A stretch of DNA of 64,000 bases from Dipteronia dyeriana (lineage: Eukaryota; Streptophyta; Magnoliopsida; Sapindales; Sapindaceae): the NCBI GenBank assembly GCA_032871835.1, contig CM065299.1, positions 32,104,074 to 32,168,073 of the forward strand. Direction: 5' to 3'. The notes below the pieces were generated by a model that worked only from the letters and a program-made list of their open reading frames with translations, was not told the origin of the DNA and ran no database searches. The position numbers were made by a program, and so were the translations under genes. The stretch's first letter is position 1, and the number at the start of each line of letters is the position of its first letter. Below, one piece after another: positions 23,870 to 37,359 of this stretch.

Positions 23870-25721
23870 TGTATCGTAACATAACAACCACATGCATGCA
23901 ATTTAATTTCAAAGTTGGTGTGTGATTGTGATAATGTTGTTGATATTTATTGTAGCATATAATTTTCTTTTCAATATCCTGCTAACACTGTCAAATAAGT
24001 TGATCAAACTTAGGAAAAAAAAACCAACATGATTGCTTTATAAGAAATAAGTCCTCATCTTCAGAACATAAGATAAATAAAACCTAAGTTAACAAAGAAA
24101 TCAAAACATTATAAACAGTCACAATATTACCTGCACAATGAAAGCAACGAGATGTCAAGAAGATTGGAGTACTAAGATGAGTAAGATCAAAGACATTAGG
24201 ATGAGATACATAATGGAAAACACTATTGAGGTGTTGATATAGATTATTAGAAGGCTAAATTGTAAAGTTGATATGAGATACATGAGGTTTGGCCGGCTTT
24301 GACTGTCGTTAATTATTCACTTTTTGTTGCATACTTGACAACATTGTTTCTTTTATTACCTCTGAGAGTACTGTAGATGCTAATTAGTAACCATATACTA
24401 AATAATTATTATAATCTGTTTAGAGAAGACATCGGTGGTCGACATACAAATAACCTTATATATATATATATTGCCAATTAGTATAAATTTGTACGGAACT
24501 ATTAATTTTGGAAATTTGGCTTATCGGTGATTAGAAAATAATACGAGCCGTGAGTTCATTAATCCAACCAAATTAATCAACGGCCTAATTCATTAGTAAA
24601 TCAAAATTGGTAATTTTCTTTTATAAATTTGTCAAAATAAACAAGTTAATAATATTCTTTTCAGTCATTTGGATTCATTATAAAAGTTTAGATCTACTGT
24701 AAATGTGATGAGATATGTGGCACGTTTCTCACATGTTACATATATACCATTAAGGTTGTGGATTTGAATTATATCCTCACCTCCTAACCTCGAATCATAT
24801 ATAAAACAGGATTTGCTCATGCCTTATAACTGTAACTTGAAATCTTCTTAATGAAGTAAAGCAAAAGCGAAAGTAAAAGGAATCGCAAATTCTGTAAGAA
24901 ATTCCGTAACTAATTATATTTAACTTAATTTTGTTACCGCAAACCGATCATAAAAAGTATGCAACGACAAGGAGCCACTAAAAACACCCACTGACCGCTG
25001 TGTATAACTGTAACATACCATAATTGCTAGAACCACACTCGTCGGAATATGTACCTTGACATTTATGATGAGGATACATTGACCATCATTCAAATTAACT
25101 TTTATTACTTTATTATTTTAATGAATTTTTTTAGGATGCCGATATTACATCCATAAATATGATATGTGCACCCATATTTTTTTTTTAAATTTAATTTTAA
25201 AAATTATCTCAATTAAAATTTACTAGTTAAGATAAATTAATTTAATTAAAAATAAATTAAATACTATGTACGCCTTACACCCAAATAATAGTAATAATAT
25301 TTTAAAAAAAAAATGATAGGCACGTATTGATATATTCATGAGATTTGTTTTCTAGAAAAAATATGTATGTTAGTTAATGTGATTACCAATGATGACTTAT
25401 AAATTTGTACAAAGTTAAAGCAATGGTCGATTTTTTGTGAATGATCAATAGAGCATGAACAATGTTAGTGTCGAATTTATATGTTTGATTTTTTAAAATA
25501 TTTTACATTTGGATCTAAAAATAATATGATTTAAAAAAAAAATAGGTATATTAATAATTTAAGAGGATTTGCAAATAAAATGTATTCAATATAATATATT
25601 CATTTTAATAAAGATATTATTGGCATTAGAATTGATATTTATAGTAATAGTTTGTTTTTTTAATTTTAGATATGAGTGTACTTTTAAAATGGGTGTGTAA
25701 ATCCTATTTTTAGAGTGGCTC
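23870..25721. other. 3' flank of gene 2, no gene seen
   Basis: AT-rich and collinear with unit A's 3' flank. Contains the empty sites for unit A's LINE (about 25377-25400) and LTR element (25523-25527). Confidence 0.8.
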
Positions 25722-25984
25722 TAGAGGTGCCCACGGTTCGGTTCCGGTTCTGGTCCGGTTCCGGTTCCGTGGGTACCTCAAACCAGAACCGTAACCGGCC
25801 TAGTCGGTTGGTTACGGTTTACCGATTACGGTTATGGTTTCGGTTTTGAAACTGATCGATTCCGATTTGGTTCTGGTTCTGACTAGTTTTGTTTTTCAAA
25901 AAAAGTGCCACGTGTTAGCATATTCTTGGTTGTTGCATTATTAATATGTTCTTTTAAAAAAAAACATCTTTTAAGAAAAATTTA

Positions 25985-26990
25985 ATATATAAATCGAGAT
26001 CTCGTAATCTGTATTTTATAAACCTACAAAAGTCCTTGTTTCAATTAAAAACAATCTAAATGGATGTGGTATAACCATCTTAGTGAATATCTACTTACTT
26101 ATGCAGATACTAGATATCTATATAATCCACGAAGGGCTCGTACATAAATTAGATATATTTTTACCTATAATGGCACAACAATTTCATAATGCTCGACATA
26201 GCAAGTCTTGTGGTTATACATCCTGCTATCATTCTATAAAGGGGGGTGTTCTATCAGGGGGAGCATATCGAATGAAGTATATTAGTTATTTTTGAGGCAT
26301 TTGTGTATTGTACTCTTTCCTTGCAATTAAGTTTTTATTCCATTGGATTTTCCTGATGAGGATTTTAATGAGGTAGTTCTCTAATGGTGCGTTTGGTACA
26401 AGGGGCGAGACCGGACAACCTGAGACAATTTTCTCTTGTCCCACGTTTGATACGTCTTTAATATGGGACAAGATGAGACAAGGTAAGTAAAAAACACTAA
26501 TTTTTGTTCCACCCAGAACCCTAGGATAAGGTTGTCCCATGACATGGGATAAGTATAAAAAGACTACTTTACACTTTAAATATTCTAAAAATTGTAAATA
26601 TTTCTAATAATAATCTATACTATTATATATATTATTGTTATATTATAATATTTGTTAATATAAAGTAATATTACATTGATCCTGTAGATCATCGTATATA
26701 TGTTGTCTTAATCAATAATAAATATTTCTTTGATCCAGCAAATCAGTGAATATCTTTGCTTAAATTTTTGTCCCACTGGGAATTTTCTAGCAAAGTACAA
26801 ATATAAGTAAATTTTTAAAGAAAACATTAATTATGGGGACATATATGCATCAAAGCTTTGAAGAAAAAATTAATATTGGACATATATGCACTGTATTCTT
26901 TTTCCTTTTGATCATGTTTTGTCTTATTGGATTTTCCTAATAAGGTTTTTAATGAAACACTTTTAAATACGTTTAACACAACAAGATCTT
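25985..26990 (+). mobile_element. Copia fossil, unit D (internally deleted)
   Basis: As in the other units, but about 600 bp of RT are missing at about 26090: 'gtgaatatcta' joins to 'cttatgcagatactag'. The RNase H part and the LTR-like tail remain. Confidence 0.68.
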
Positions 26991-27512
26991 AAAAATCACA
27001 TTATATATTTTACTAGGGATTTTTCTTAACAAATTAAGATATAAGTGGTGAAAATTCAAAAGGGTGTTATAAAATAGAATTGATCACCAACTCATCACCG
27101 CTTGACTTTGCGTTTGACAATCCAAAATGGTGTTATCATTTTAACTTTTGATAAATTTATTATTTAATTTTTGAATTACTTTTGTTAAAAAAATACGAGA
27201 ACGCATGTCACATTTATAATGGACAATCTAAATTGTTAAAGTTATCAAATTGTGAAAGGTTGGATGGCAAAATTGCCACTCTATGTCAATATTTAAATAC
27301 AAAGTGTAAAATGGTCGGTTTGTAATTTTTTCATGTTTGGCGGTCAAAATTTCGTATTTTTGAAACGTAAAAGATCAATAGTTGTTAAAAAGTAAACATG
27401 TTTTTCAAAAAAAAATATATACAAAAGCTCTTATAAAATACACTATCCAATTAGTAAGGCTTATATTATTATTATTATTTTATTATCAAAAACAAAAAAT
27501 AAAAGCTATTCT

Positions 27513-28190
27513 TAGGGGTGGGCACTAAGTTCGGAACCGAACTGAATCGAACTGAGCAGAACCAAAAAAAGGGTTTTCTGTTCGGTTCGTCGATTGAATT
27601 CGGTTTAAACCGATTCAAAAAATGAAAAACCGAAAAATAAATCGGTTCAAACCGGTTTGAACTGATTAAACCCCTATATAACTAAACGAAAAAAAAACCC
27701 TGACACATTAACACACTTCTTCTCTTTCATCTTTTCTTCTCCTCCTAGTTTCTAACGCCGATTTCTCTACTTCTCTAAGTTATCTCATCTCTTCCTTGAC
27801 TCTGAGTTCTCTCATCTCTTTCTTATCTGCCCCGCTACTCGTCTCCAGACTTTTTATTATTATTAGTTAGGTTTGATTTGGGTGTTTTTTTGGGCTTGGG
27901 CTATTAAAATTATAAAATTATGAAACTTTGGTACAAGATTAGAATCCAACAACCCATCAAATTTAGTAACACATTAAAAAAGAGTCATTAAGCCCATCAA
28001 ACCAAAAAGCCCATTAGGCCCAAAACCGAAATGAACCGAACCGAATCGAACCGATTAAAACCAATTCAGTTCAGTTCGGTTACCATTTCTTATTCGGTTT
28101 AAATCGGTTCAATTTTGGGTGAACCAAAATATTTTTGGTTCAGTTCGGTTTTACCTAAAACCGAACCAAACCGAATCGTGCCCACCCCTA
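27513..28190. mobile_element. hAT MITE in unit D
   Basis: 678 bp with perfect TIRs TAGGGGTGGGCAC / GTGCCCACCCCTA and an 8-bp duplication (GCTATTCT 27505-27512, GCTATCCT 28191-28198, one mismatch). Subterminal regions are full of CGGTTC/GAACCG-type motifs. The empty site is in unit B near 19828. No coding domain. Confidence 0.92.
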
Positions 28191-29539
28191 GCTATCCTTA
28201 ACGAGATCAAGGTGGTACACTAGTACTAACTCAGTGCATTTAAACTTATCAACTCCTTGCTAGTAGGACATGTACCGATCGGATCCATTGGTTTGCTGGC
28301 CATAAAATTTCGAATCATATATAAAACAGGATTTGCTTCTACCTTATAACTGTAATTTGTAGTCTTCTTAATAAAGTAAAGCAAAAGCGAAAGTAAAAGG
28401 AATAGCAAAATCTGTAAGAAATTATGCCACTAATTATATTAAATTTAATTTTATAACCGCAGACCGATCGTAAAATGAATGCAACGATAAGGAGCCACTA
28501 AAATCACCCACCGATCGTTACGTATAACTGAAACATACCAGTATTGCTAGACTCGTCAGAATATGTACCTTGACATTTATGTTTAGGATCCATTGACCCT
28601 AATTCCATTTTTTTTTACAAACCCTAATTCCAAATTTCAGTCATCATTCAAATTAATTTTCATTACTTTATTATTTTAATGGATTTTTTTAGGATACCGA
28701 TATTACCATCTATAAATATGATCTATGTATCCATATTTTATTTAAAAATTTGATTTTAAAAATATCCCAATAAAAACTTATTAATAAAGATAAATTAATT
28801 TTATTAAAAATAAATTAAATACTATGTCTGCCTTACACCCAAATAATAATAATATTTTTTATATTTTTTTTATAGGCATGTATTGATGTATTCATGAGAT
28901 TTGTTTTCTAGAAAAATTATGTATGTTAGTTAATTAATGTGATTACCAATGATGACTTATAAATTTGTACAAAGTTAAAGCAATGATCGATTTTTTTGTG
29001 AATGCTCAATAGAGCATGAACAATGTTAGTGTCGAGTTTATATGTTTGGTTTTTTAAAATATTTTACATATGGATCTTAAAATAATATGATTTTTTTAAA
29101 AAAATTAGGTATATTAATAATTTAAGAGGATTTACAAATAATATGTATTCAAATAATATATTCATTTTAATAAAGATATTATTGGCATTATAATTGGTAG
29201 TTATAGTAATAGTTTGTTTTTTAAATTTTAGATATGAAAGTACTTTTAAAATGGGTGTGTAAATCTTATATTTAGGGTGGCTCTAAAGGTCCCCGCGGTT
29301 TGGTTCCGGTTTGAAACTGCCAGTTTTGGTTCTGTGGGGAGCTCAAACCGGAACCATAATTGGCCTAACCGGTTTGGTTACGGTTTGTAATCACAGGTTT
29401 GGCGGTTACAGTTACGATTTCTGTTTCGAAACTGACCGATTCTGGTTCCGGTTTCGATTGTTTTTTTTTTCAAAAAAAGTGCCACGTGGTAGCTTATTAG
29501 TGGTTGTTGCATTATTAATATGTTCTTTTAAAAAAATAT

Positions 29540-31160
29540 ATCTTTAAAGAAAACATTAATATATAAATCGAGATCTCGTAATCTGTATTTCATAAACCTA
29601 TAAAAATCCTTGTATGGATTAAAAACAATCTGAATGGATGTGGTATAACCATCTTAGTGAATATCTGATAAAAGAATTGTATAATAATTTATATACTCAT
29701 GTGTCTTCACAAAGAAATCATAATCCAGATTTTCTATATTTACATCATATGTTGATGATATGAATTTAATTGGAGCTCTCGAAGAGCCCTTGAAAACTGC
29801 TGAATATTTGATAAATGAATTTGAAATGAAAGACATGAGAAAACAAATATTGTCCCGACAACATAGATCAAATGGAATACTTGTCAATCAGTTTGAATAT
29901 GTTGAAAAGATTATGAAATGATTCTATAGGGATATTACTCATCCATTAATTAATCATATGGTTGTTAGAACTCTTGATCTTAAGAAAGATCCACTCCAAC
30001 CAATAGAAAATGATGAAAAGATACTTGGTTATGAAGTACCATATCTTAATGAAATTGGTGTTTTATTATATATGGATCAATTTATTAGATTAGATGTTGC
30101 ATTTTCGGTGAATGTACTTGCTAGATTCATTTAAGCACCAACTAGAAGACATTAGAATGAGATTACATATTTTTTTCGTTACCTTCATGAGGTTTATGAT
30201 TATTTTATACAAAATTTAACAATTTTTCAGATTTACTTGTTTATGAGGATACTAGATATCTATATAATCCACAAAAGGCTCGTACATAAATCAAACATAT
30301 TTTTGCGTATAATGACACAACAATTTCATAACGCTCCACAAAGCAAGTCTTGTGCTCATACATCCTACTATCCTTTTATCAAGGGGAGTGTTCTATCAGG
30401 GGAACATATTGAGTGAAGTATATTAGTTATTTTGAGGCATATGTGTATTGTACTCTTTTTCCTTACAATTAAGTTTTTATTCTATTGGATTTTCCTGATA
30501 AGGTTTTTAATGAGGTAATTCTCTAAGTTTGTGTTTGGTACGATGGACAGGACGGTACAACGTGAAACAATTTTCTGTTGTCCCATGTTAATGATGCTCT
30601 TGTCCCACGTTTGGTACGTCTTTAACATGGGACAAGACAAGACAAGGTAAGATAAAAAATACTAATTTTTGTTCCACCCCGGACTTTAGGACAAGGTTAT
30701 CCCATGACATGGGATAAGTATAAAATGTCTACTTTACCCTTTAAATTTTCTAAAAATTATAAATATTTTTAATAATAATCTATAGTATTATATATATTAT
30801 TGTTATATTATAATATTTGTTAATATAAATTAATATTACATTGATTCAGTAGATCATCGTATATATGTTGTCTTGATCAATCATAAATATTTCTTTGATC
30901 CAACAAATCAACGATTATCTTTGCTTAAGTTTTTGTCCCACTGGGTATTTTCTATCAAAGTATAAATATAAGCAAATCTTTAAAGAAAATATTAATTATG
31001 GAGACATATATGCATCAATGCTTTGAAGAAAACATTAATTGTGGACATATATGCACCGTATTCCTTTTCCTTTTGATCATGTTTTGTCCTATTGGATTTT
31101 TCTAATAAGGTTCTTAATGAGATGATTTTAAATATGTTTAACACCACAAGATCTAAAAGA
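29540..31160 (+). mobile_element. Copia fossil, unit E
   Basis: Degenerate RT-RNase H motifs (EVPYLNEIG-like near 30040) with stops shared with A, B and C, TIR-like remnant at about 30530, and LTR-like tail to about 31160. Confidence 0.7.
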
Positions 31161-31727
31161 TCACAATATATATTTTACTATGGTCTTTCCTTAACAAATT
31201 AAGATATAAGTGGTGAAAATAAAAAAGGCAATTAAAAAATTGGATTGATCACCAACTCATCACCGCTTGACGTTGCACGTGGCAATCCAAATGGTGTTAT
31301 CATTTTAACATTTTTGATATATTAATTATTTAATTTTTGAAATACTTTTGTTAAAAAAAATACGAGAGCACATGTCACTTTTATATTGGACAATCTAAAT
31401 TGGTAAAGTTATCAAATTGTGAAAGGTTGAATGGCAAAATTGCCATTCTATGTCAATATTTAAATACAGAGGGTAAAATGGTCGGTTTGTATTTTTATCA
31501 TGTTCGACGGATAAAATCTTGTATTTTTGAAACGTTTAAGATTAATAGTTGTCAAAAAGTAAACACGTTAAAGAAAAAATCTATATACAAAAGCTCTTAT
31601 AAAATGCACTATCCAATTAGTAGTTGAAAATTTAAGGCTTTTATTATTTTTTTATTGTCAAAAACCAAAAATAAATGATATCCTTACCGAGCTCAGGTGG
31701 TACACTGATACCAACTCTGTGCATGTA

Positions 31728-32928
31728 GGCCCTGTTTGTTGAGCCAGATAGGCTTGGGATTGGACTATAATAGTCCAAAGCCCACGTTTGGCTCAACAAC
31801 AGGACTGGGATACCATCTCCCAACAGTGTAAAATAATTACATCAACTTTGGAATAAATAAACCACCCCTTACCATGATATTAGTTGTCCTGGTACTATTG
31901 CATTTGTTTGTTTTTTCCACGTTAACCGTTTGTCTCTTTCTTTTCTTCTGATTCTTCTACAATATAAATTTTCTCCTCTCTTCAACCAAAATTTATTTTA
32001 TTTTGTTAAAAAAATTAACTACTTTATTTTATGATATTAAAATTAACTCTTTCCAGTGAACAAGAGATGGATTGATAGAGTTGACACCATCTCAGATCTG
32101 CTCCTTCAATACTTCTTCAAAAAAAAATTAATTTTTTTTTGTAGATTTGCTGCTCCATCAAGTTTGAGATCGTAGAAAATTTGTGTTCAAATTGAAGAAG
32201 ATGGATTTGTGTTTTTGAATTTATGAAAAATTGATTAACAAAAGAAAAAAATCTGGATTTTTTTTGTTTTATTTTTATACTAGTTTGAGATTATAGTATA
32301 TGGATTTTGTTTGATATTGTAGAAATTTGGTTTTGGTTGATATTGTAGAAGATTGATCTGTGTTTAAGATTGAAAAGGATGAAATTGCGTTTGATGATGA
32401 AAAATTCAAAAGAAAAAAAAATGGTGATTTTGTTATAATGGTCGATGGCGGTGGATCGAGAGAGATAATATTGGTGATTTGGTGCATTGAGATTTCGAAC
32501 TTCCGGAAGAAGTATTTGGAATAAAAAAGCTTACCCATTTAAAAAAAAAACTAAATCAAAGTTGATAAAAGAGTGGGTTCTGCCTCAAAATTATTATTTT
32601 TTGATTATTTCTAGTTTTTTACAAATTAAAATGTTATCAAAATTCTTTTTCTTGATTATTCCCCAAATTAAAATTCTTTTTTCTTGATAATTTATTATTC
32701 AATTTTAAAATATTATGAATTTAAAAAATTATTATATTTAATCCAATCCCATGTTCTACCAAACAAAACATAGTATTAATTCAGTTCAGTCCTATGTTTC
32801 TCCAAACACAATAAAGTATTTATTTAGTCCAGTTAAATCCAACTCAATCTCATCCAATCTCAGTCCCATCTTAATCCAATCCAATCACATAAAATAGTAC
32901 AATCCAATTCCGCACACAAAATGGGACC
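31728..32928. mobile_element. PIF/Harbinger-like non-autonomous element, unit E
   Basis: Starts GGCCCTGTTTGTTGAG and ends ...AAATGGGACC, followed by TTA (32929-32931); the left target copy is GTA. Unit B keeps the empty site (GCATTTAAGC, near 19877). Same element as 2414-3588, with the left end complete here. Confidence 0.72.
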
Positions 32929-33413
32929 TTAAGCTTATCAAGTCCTTGCTAGTAGGGCATGTACTGAACAGATCTATTGGTTTGCTGGACTTAAAATTTC
33001 GACAGTCGATTCGCATTACATTGTGAAGTTGAGAATTGTACGGTTGTGTTTAACTACCGCACTGAAAGAACTTAGGTCGATTATCAATTGTTTTTGTATG
33101 AAAATTGTGTAAAAAAAATCAAACATTTCTAATAACTCGTGCGGTTCTCCTTTTTTTTGTCAATTAATAAGTCGCCCCATTATGATTTGGTATTTACAAT
33201 GTTGAGCCCAACAGAATATTAGTTGGGCCGTAGCCCAGTAGATTGTGATCCATTTTAATTGGCCCATGACGTTTTCAAACCTGGCAAGATTAGGAAAACT
33301 ACTTCCAACTGTAAAATGAAAATAGGTTCCTATTATAATTGTAATTTGTAATCCTTACTCCAGTTGACAGAAGAATTCCATTCCCGTCAAGATCAGGACT
33401 ACAATTATCTTTA
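32929..33413 (+). promoter_or_regulatory. Upstream promoter segment of gene 3, cut off by MULE-1
   Basis: Matches 3589-4006 upstream of gene 1 and, at its end, 21700-21755 upstream of gene 2. It stops at TTATCTTTA, the target duplication of MULE-1. It is now 8.7 kb from the TATA box it once served. Confidence 0.75.
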
Positions 33414-33892
33414 GCGGAAATGGTGAGGAATGTCACCTTTTTTTTGGGTCACTTGCAGTGATGTCACCGTTATAATAAGTTAAGTTTAAAAGGCATCTAT
33501 TATGGTGAGCTACCGAAATTGCCTTTAAATAATCGATATTTTATTCTTTAAAGGCTGTCGTCCAAAAATGTTGTCTGAAAATCAATCACCTACTCCATTT
33601 TTTCTTCAAAAAACGAGCTCCATTCCAGATATTGCACAAGAAGGTAAATTAATATTTCTGATCTTCATTTCCATTTTTTATTGTATTTCTGTGTGGTATA
33701 ACACTGTATGAACATTTATGAACATGTTGTCTCAATTTTTTTATGTTGATGTCCTGGAGTTGTAAACTTTTTACAAAGAATGAATGAACATGTATGCATA
33801 TTTTTTTGTATATATATTTGGCTGAGTTGAGTTGTAGTGGTGCAAACAAGTTTATAATTTTGGACATAAAAGCTGGAAAGGTTTTTAAAAAA

Positions 33893-34300
33893 GGTCGAAA
33901 CATTTGTAAAAAAACTCGAAAATTTGAAAAAAAATCTCGATCAAATTCTAAAAAAGCTCGATCCCTCACACAAATAGCTCAATCTCTCGAAAAAATGCTC
34001 GATCCATCAGAAAAAAAGCTCGATCCTTAACAAAAAAAGCTCGACCCCTCACACAAATAGCTCGATCCCGCACACAAATAGCTCGATCCCTCACAAAAAA
34101 AGCTCGATCCCTCACAAAAAGCTCGATCCCTCACAAAAAAGCTCGAGCCATATGAAAAAAAGCTCGAGCCATATATAAAAAAGCTCGATTATGTAGAAAA
34201 AGAGCTCGGTCTTGAACAAAAAAAGCCCGATCCCGTTAGAAAGAACTCGATCATGTACAAAAATGGCTCGATCATGTACAAAAAAAGCTCGATCAGTTTA
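33893..34300 (+). repeat. GCTCGAT minisatellite, left side of MULE-1
   Basis: About 20 units of the form AAAAAAGCTCGATCC plus 4-6 variable bases. It lies in a predicted 5' leader intron of the transposase gene: donor AAG|GTAAAT near 33643, acceptor TTTGACAG|GACAATGG ending at 34405. Confidence 0.88.
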
Positions 34301-34409
34301 AAAAAAACATATCTTACAATTTTGATTTTTGTTTAATCCTGTATAATTGTAAATTTAATATGAATTTTTTTCCTTATTAATGGTTTTTGATGTTGGTTTT
34401 GACAGGACA

Positions 34410-37181
34410 ATGGATAGGGTGAGAATAATCATATCTTACAATGGTCGATGAGAGCAATTACCAGACGGAAATCATAGGTATTTAGGTTCCAATAACCAAG
34501 GTTTGTATGTGTCAAAGAATTTGAGTTACGACGAACTGGTGTCGATCGTGCAAACCATTGTGAAGTTTGATGAGAACAAATACAGTGCTGAGCTACAGTC
34601 TCTATCAATTGTTCCTGGGACTACATGTCGTACATTTATAAGAAACAATGACGATGTTCAGTTTATGCTAGGGGAAGATAGGGTGATCCTTCAAGTATGT
34701 GTTAGTCTAATCGAAAGGCCAGCAGGAGGTATCATTGGTGAAGATATCCCTCATCCTGATAACACCCAACAATTTCGATTGTCAGGCGTAAGCAACCAGT
34801 TCACAGAAAGAAATGGGATTGATGGTCGGGAAAACATATGTGTTGTCCCACCGGAAGTAGCCGCCCATGATAATAGACCGGGACCTCAATTCGACGATGT
34901 ATTTGGTTGTCATATTGAGATGAATAGTAGACAGTACAACCATCAATACAATGAGATCTACAATGACATCAACAATGAGGAGAATACAACACTGAATGTT
35001 GGGGTGAATAATAAGGTGGATAATGAGGGCAATTTAAATTCTGTAGAAAATGTAGAGGAAAATCAAGATGATGCAGAACCTGTCGAAACGGAAAAACGTG
35101 TAAGACATGTACACATATTTAGTTCCAGTACACCAGATATAGCTAGAACCTCCGAGAGGAGGGCTAATGTAACTGCAGATGACTCTGATAATGCCACAAC
35201 ATGGGTTATTCCAGGAGCAGAATCATACTCGTTTGGTATTGGTGGAAGCAGGAACTTGTTTGAAGATGAACCTACAAGCATGATATATAAAGGCCAGTTT
35301 TTTCCAACGAAAAAGGATTTGAAAAGACTAGTAGGCCATTTTGCAATACGGCAGAACTTCGAGGGGAAGGTGAAAAGGTCCAATAAGACAACAGTACATC
35401 TAGTTTGTTTGATGGGAAATTATACGTGGAAGTTAAGAGCGGTGAGGAGAGATGAAGGCACATACTTTCAAGTAAGAAGTTTTGTCAACGAACACACTTG
35501 CCGTTAGAGAAAATTCACCGCCGGCATCGACAAGCTAGTGCAGTCATAATTGGAGAAGTTATTGCACCTAGACTTCAACAACAAGATGTTCGACTAATGC
35601 ATCCGAAGGACATAATCGCCGACATGAAATCAATGTATGGAATCCAAATCATGTACAGTAAGGCACACGTCGGCCTCAATTATGCGTTGTCACTGACATA
35701 TGGAACGCATGAGGAAACCTTCCAACTGCTTCCATCATTTGGTTACGTTTTGGAATAATAAAATCCCTGCACAATCACTGACTTGTAGTACGACGAAGAT
35801 GGTAAATTTCTATACTTCTTCATGTCGATTGGTGCCTCACTTAGAGGATTCTGGACGTGTATGCGTCCAGTCATTACCTTTGATGGTACCCATTTAAAGG
35901 GACGATTCTGGGGTACAATGTTTGTTGCAACAGCACAAGATGGGAATGAACAGGTGTATCCAATTGCTTTTGGGTACGACGACTCAGAAAACAACCTTTC
36001 ATGGGAATGGTTTTTGGATTGCTTGAAGGGTGCCCTAGGTCATATTGATGAGCTAGTTTTCATTTCCGATAGGCATGCAAGTATTGAAGTAGGGATTTCT
36101 AAAGTGTTCCCTTATGCCACCCATACCATATGTTGTTGGCACTTTGCTGAAAATATCAAAAAGCGATTTCATAGGAAGGATGTTGCCGCAATAATGGACA
36201 AAGCAGCCCGCGCATACACCGAGTTTGAATATAACCAGCATATGGAAGAGTTAATAAACTTGCACTAGAATGCATATGATTATGTAATTGATGCCGGTCC
36301 ATACAAGTGGTCCCATGTACATTGCCCGGAAAGAAGGTATAGGGTGATGACAACTAATGCTGCAGAATGAATAAACTCATGCCTAAAATTTGCACGCCAA
36401 CTGCATATATTGACTCTGGTTGAGTTTATTAGGAATACGCTGCAACGGTGATTTCATGATCGCTATAGAGCTGCACAAACCATGCGTCATTAGTTGACCG
36501 ACGTAGCACATCTTGTGCTCTTAAAACTTGTGGAGAAGTGTAGTTATTTGACCGTAAATTCAGTCTACTGGAATATTTTTTTGGTCAAACGATCTGGAAA
36601 ACAGTGGACTGTTGACTTAGCTCGGAAGACTTGTACTTGCAACAAATTTCAAATGGATCATTTTTCATGTTCTCACGCCCTTGCGGCAGCACGGTACATT
36701 ACTGAAACTTGTACTTCACAACTTTGAAAACCTAATGATCATTTTCTCGGTGAAGCTGATCGTTTTCAATGTTTTTTATAGAGAGCGAAACTTGGACTTC
36801 ACAACTTTGTGTGCGGACTACTACAAGAGACAGACACTTATTAATGCGTACTCGATTCCTATTATGCCGGTAGGCCATCCTTCCACTTGGGTTGTGCAAT
36901 CTGACATTGCTCAGAGGGTGATTTTGAATCCAAACTCTAGGAGACAAGCAGGACGCCCGAGGGCGGGTCGCCATGTCTCGTCTTCGAAGAGAACAACTAC
37001 ACAATCTTGTAGAAGATGTGGACAACCAGGGCATAGTTCCATAAGATGTCCTAATCCACCTATGATTAATGAAGGTACAAGAAGAGTTATTCCCGATGAA
37101 TACCGCCGCAAGTGTAGCATCTGCCATTCAATTGGAAACAACAAACAAACTTGCCCTAACGTTGACTCTAATAGGGAATGA
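34410..37181 (+). pseudogene. MURA-like (MuDR) transposase, broken
   Basis: Transposase of MULE-1. The ATG at 34410 follows a good splice acceptor. Visible in order: an N-terminal PB1-like start (IISYNGR), interrupted by TGA at 34449 where Trp is expected; the plant MuDR N-terminal domain (GQFFPTKKDL to HTC, about 35290-35500); the MULE DDE core, with TFDGTHLKG (Asp at 35882) and FISDRHASI (Asp at 36068) and the CCWHFAENI block; a SWIM zinc finger (CTCNKFQMDHFSCSHA, about 36632-36679); and a CCHC knuckle (CRRCGQPGHSSIRC) near 37010. Breaks: a 1-base loss near 35503, stops at about 35756, 36266, 36368, 36448 and 36492, and a small insertion near 36725-36780. The catalytic aspartates survive but the protein cannot be made whole. 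Confidence 0.93.
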
Positions 37182-37359
37182 ATGACAAAGTTTAGATCAC
37201 ATTGAAAACTTTTGAATGTGTATCATATTATAATAATTTGGATTTGCAATAATTACTTATTAATGAATGAATTAATATTAATGAATGAATAATGAACGAA
37301 TTAATATTCATGAATTAATTACATGTCTGTGTACATATAAAATGGGAATATACAAAAAA

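Larger units (their letters stand above)
20008..25721. repeat. Tandem unit C (phytocyanin gene 2)
   Basis: Lacks the MITE left part and begins inside the copia fossil. About 2 kb equivalent to A 1890-3960 is missing just upstream of a TGTAATT repeat at 21622-21699. It carries gene 2 and a 3' flank interrupted by a hAT-like element (22963-23869). It keeps empty sites for the LINE and the LTR element of unit A. Confidence 0.85.
25722..29283. repeat. Tandem unit D (phytocyanin gene deleted)
   Basis: MITE left part (TAGAGGTGCCCACGG, 25722 to about 25975), shortened copia fossil, spacer with a hAT MITE, then the same gene-deleting join as unit B: 'ggccataaaattt' to 'cgaatcatatataaaacagg' near 28310. 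The rest is 3' flank, with an empty LTR-element site at 29084-29088. Confidence 0.85.

Noticed and set aside
33893..34300. GCTCGAT repeats considered as a CRISPR or operator array
   Set aside because: Short irregular spacers of low complexity, eukaryotic context, and location in a MULE leader intron.
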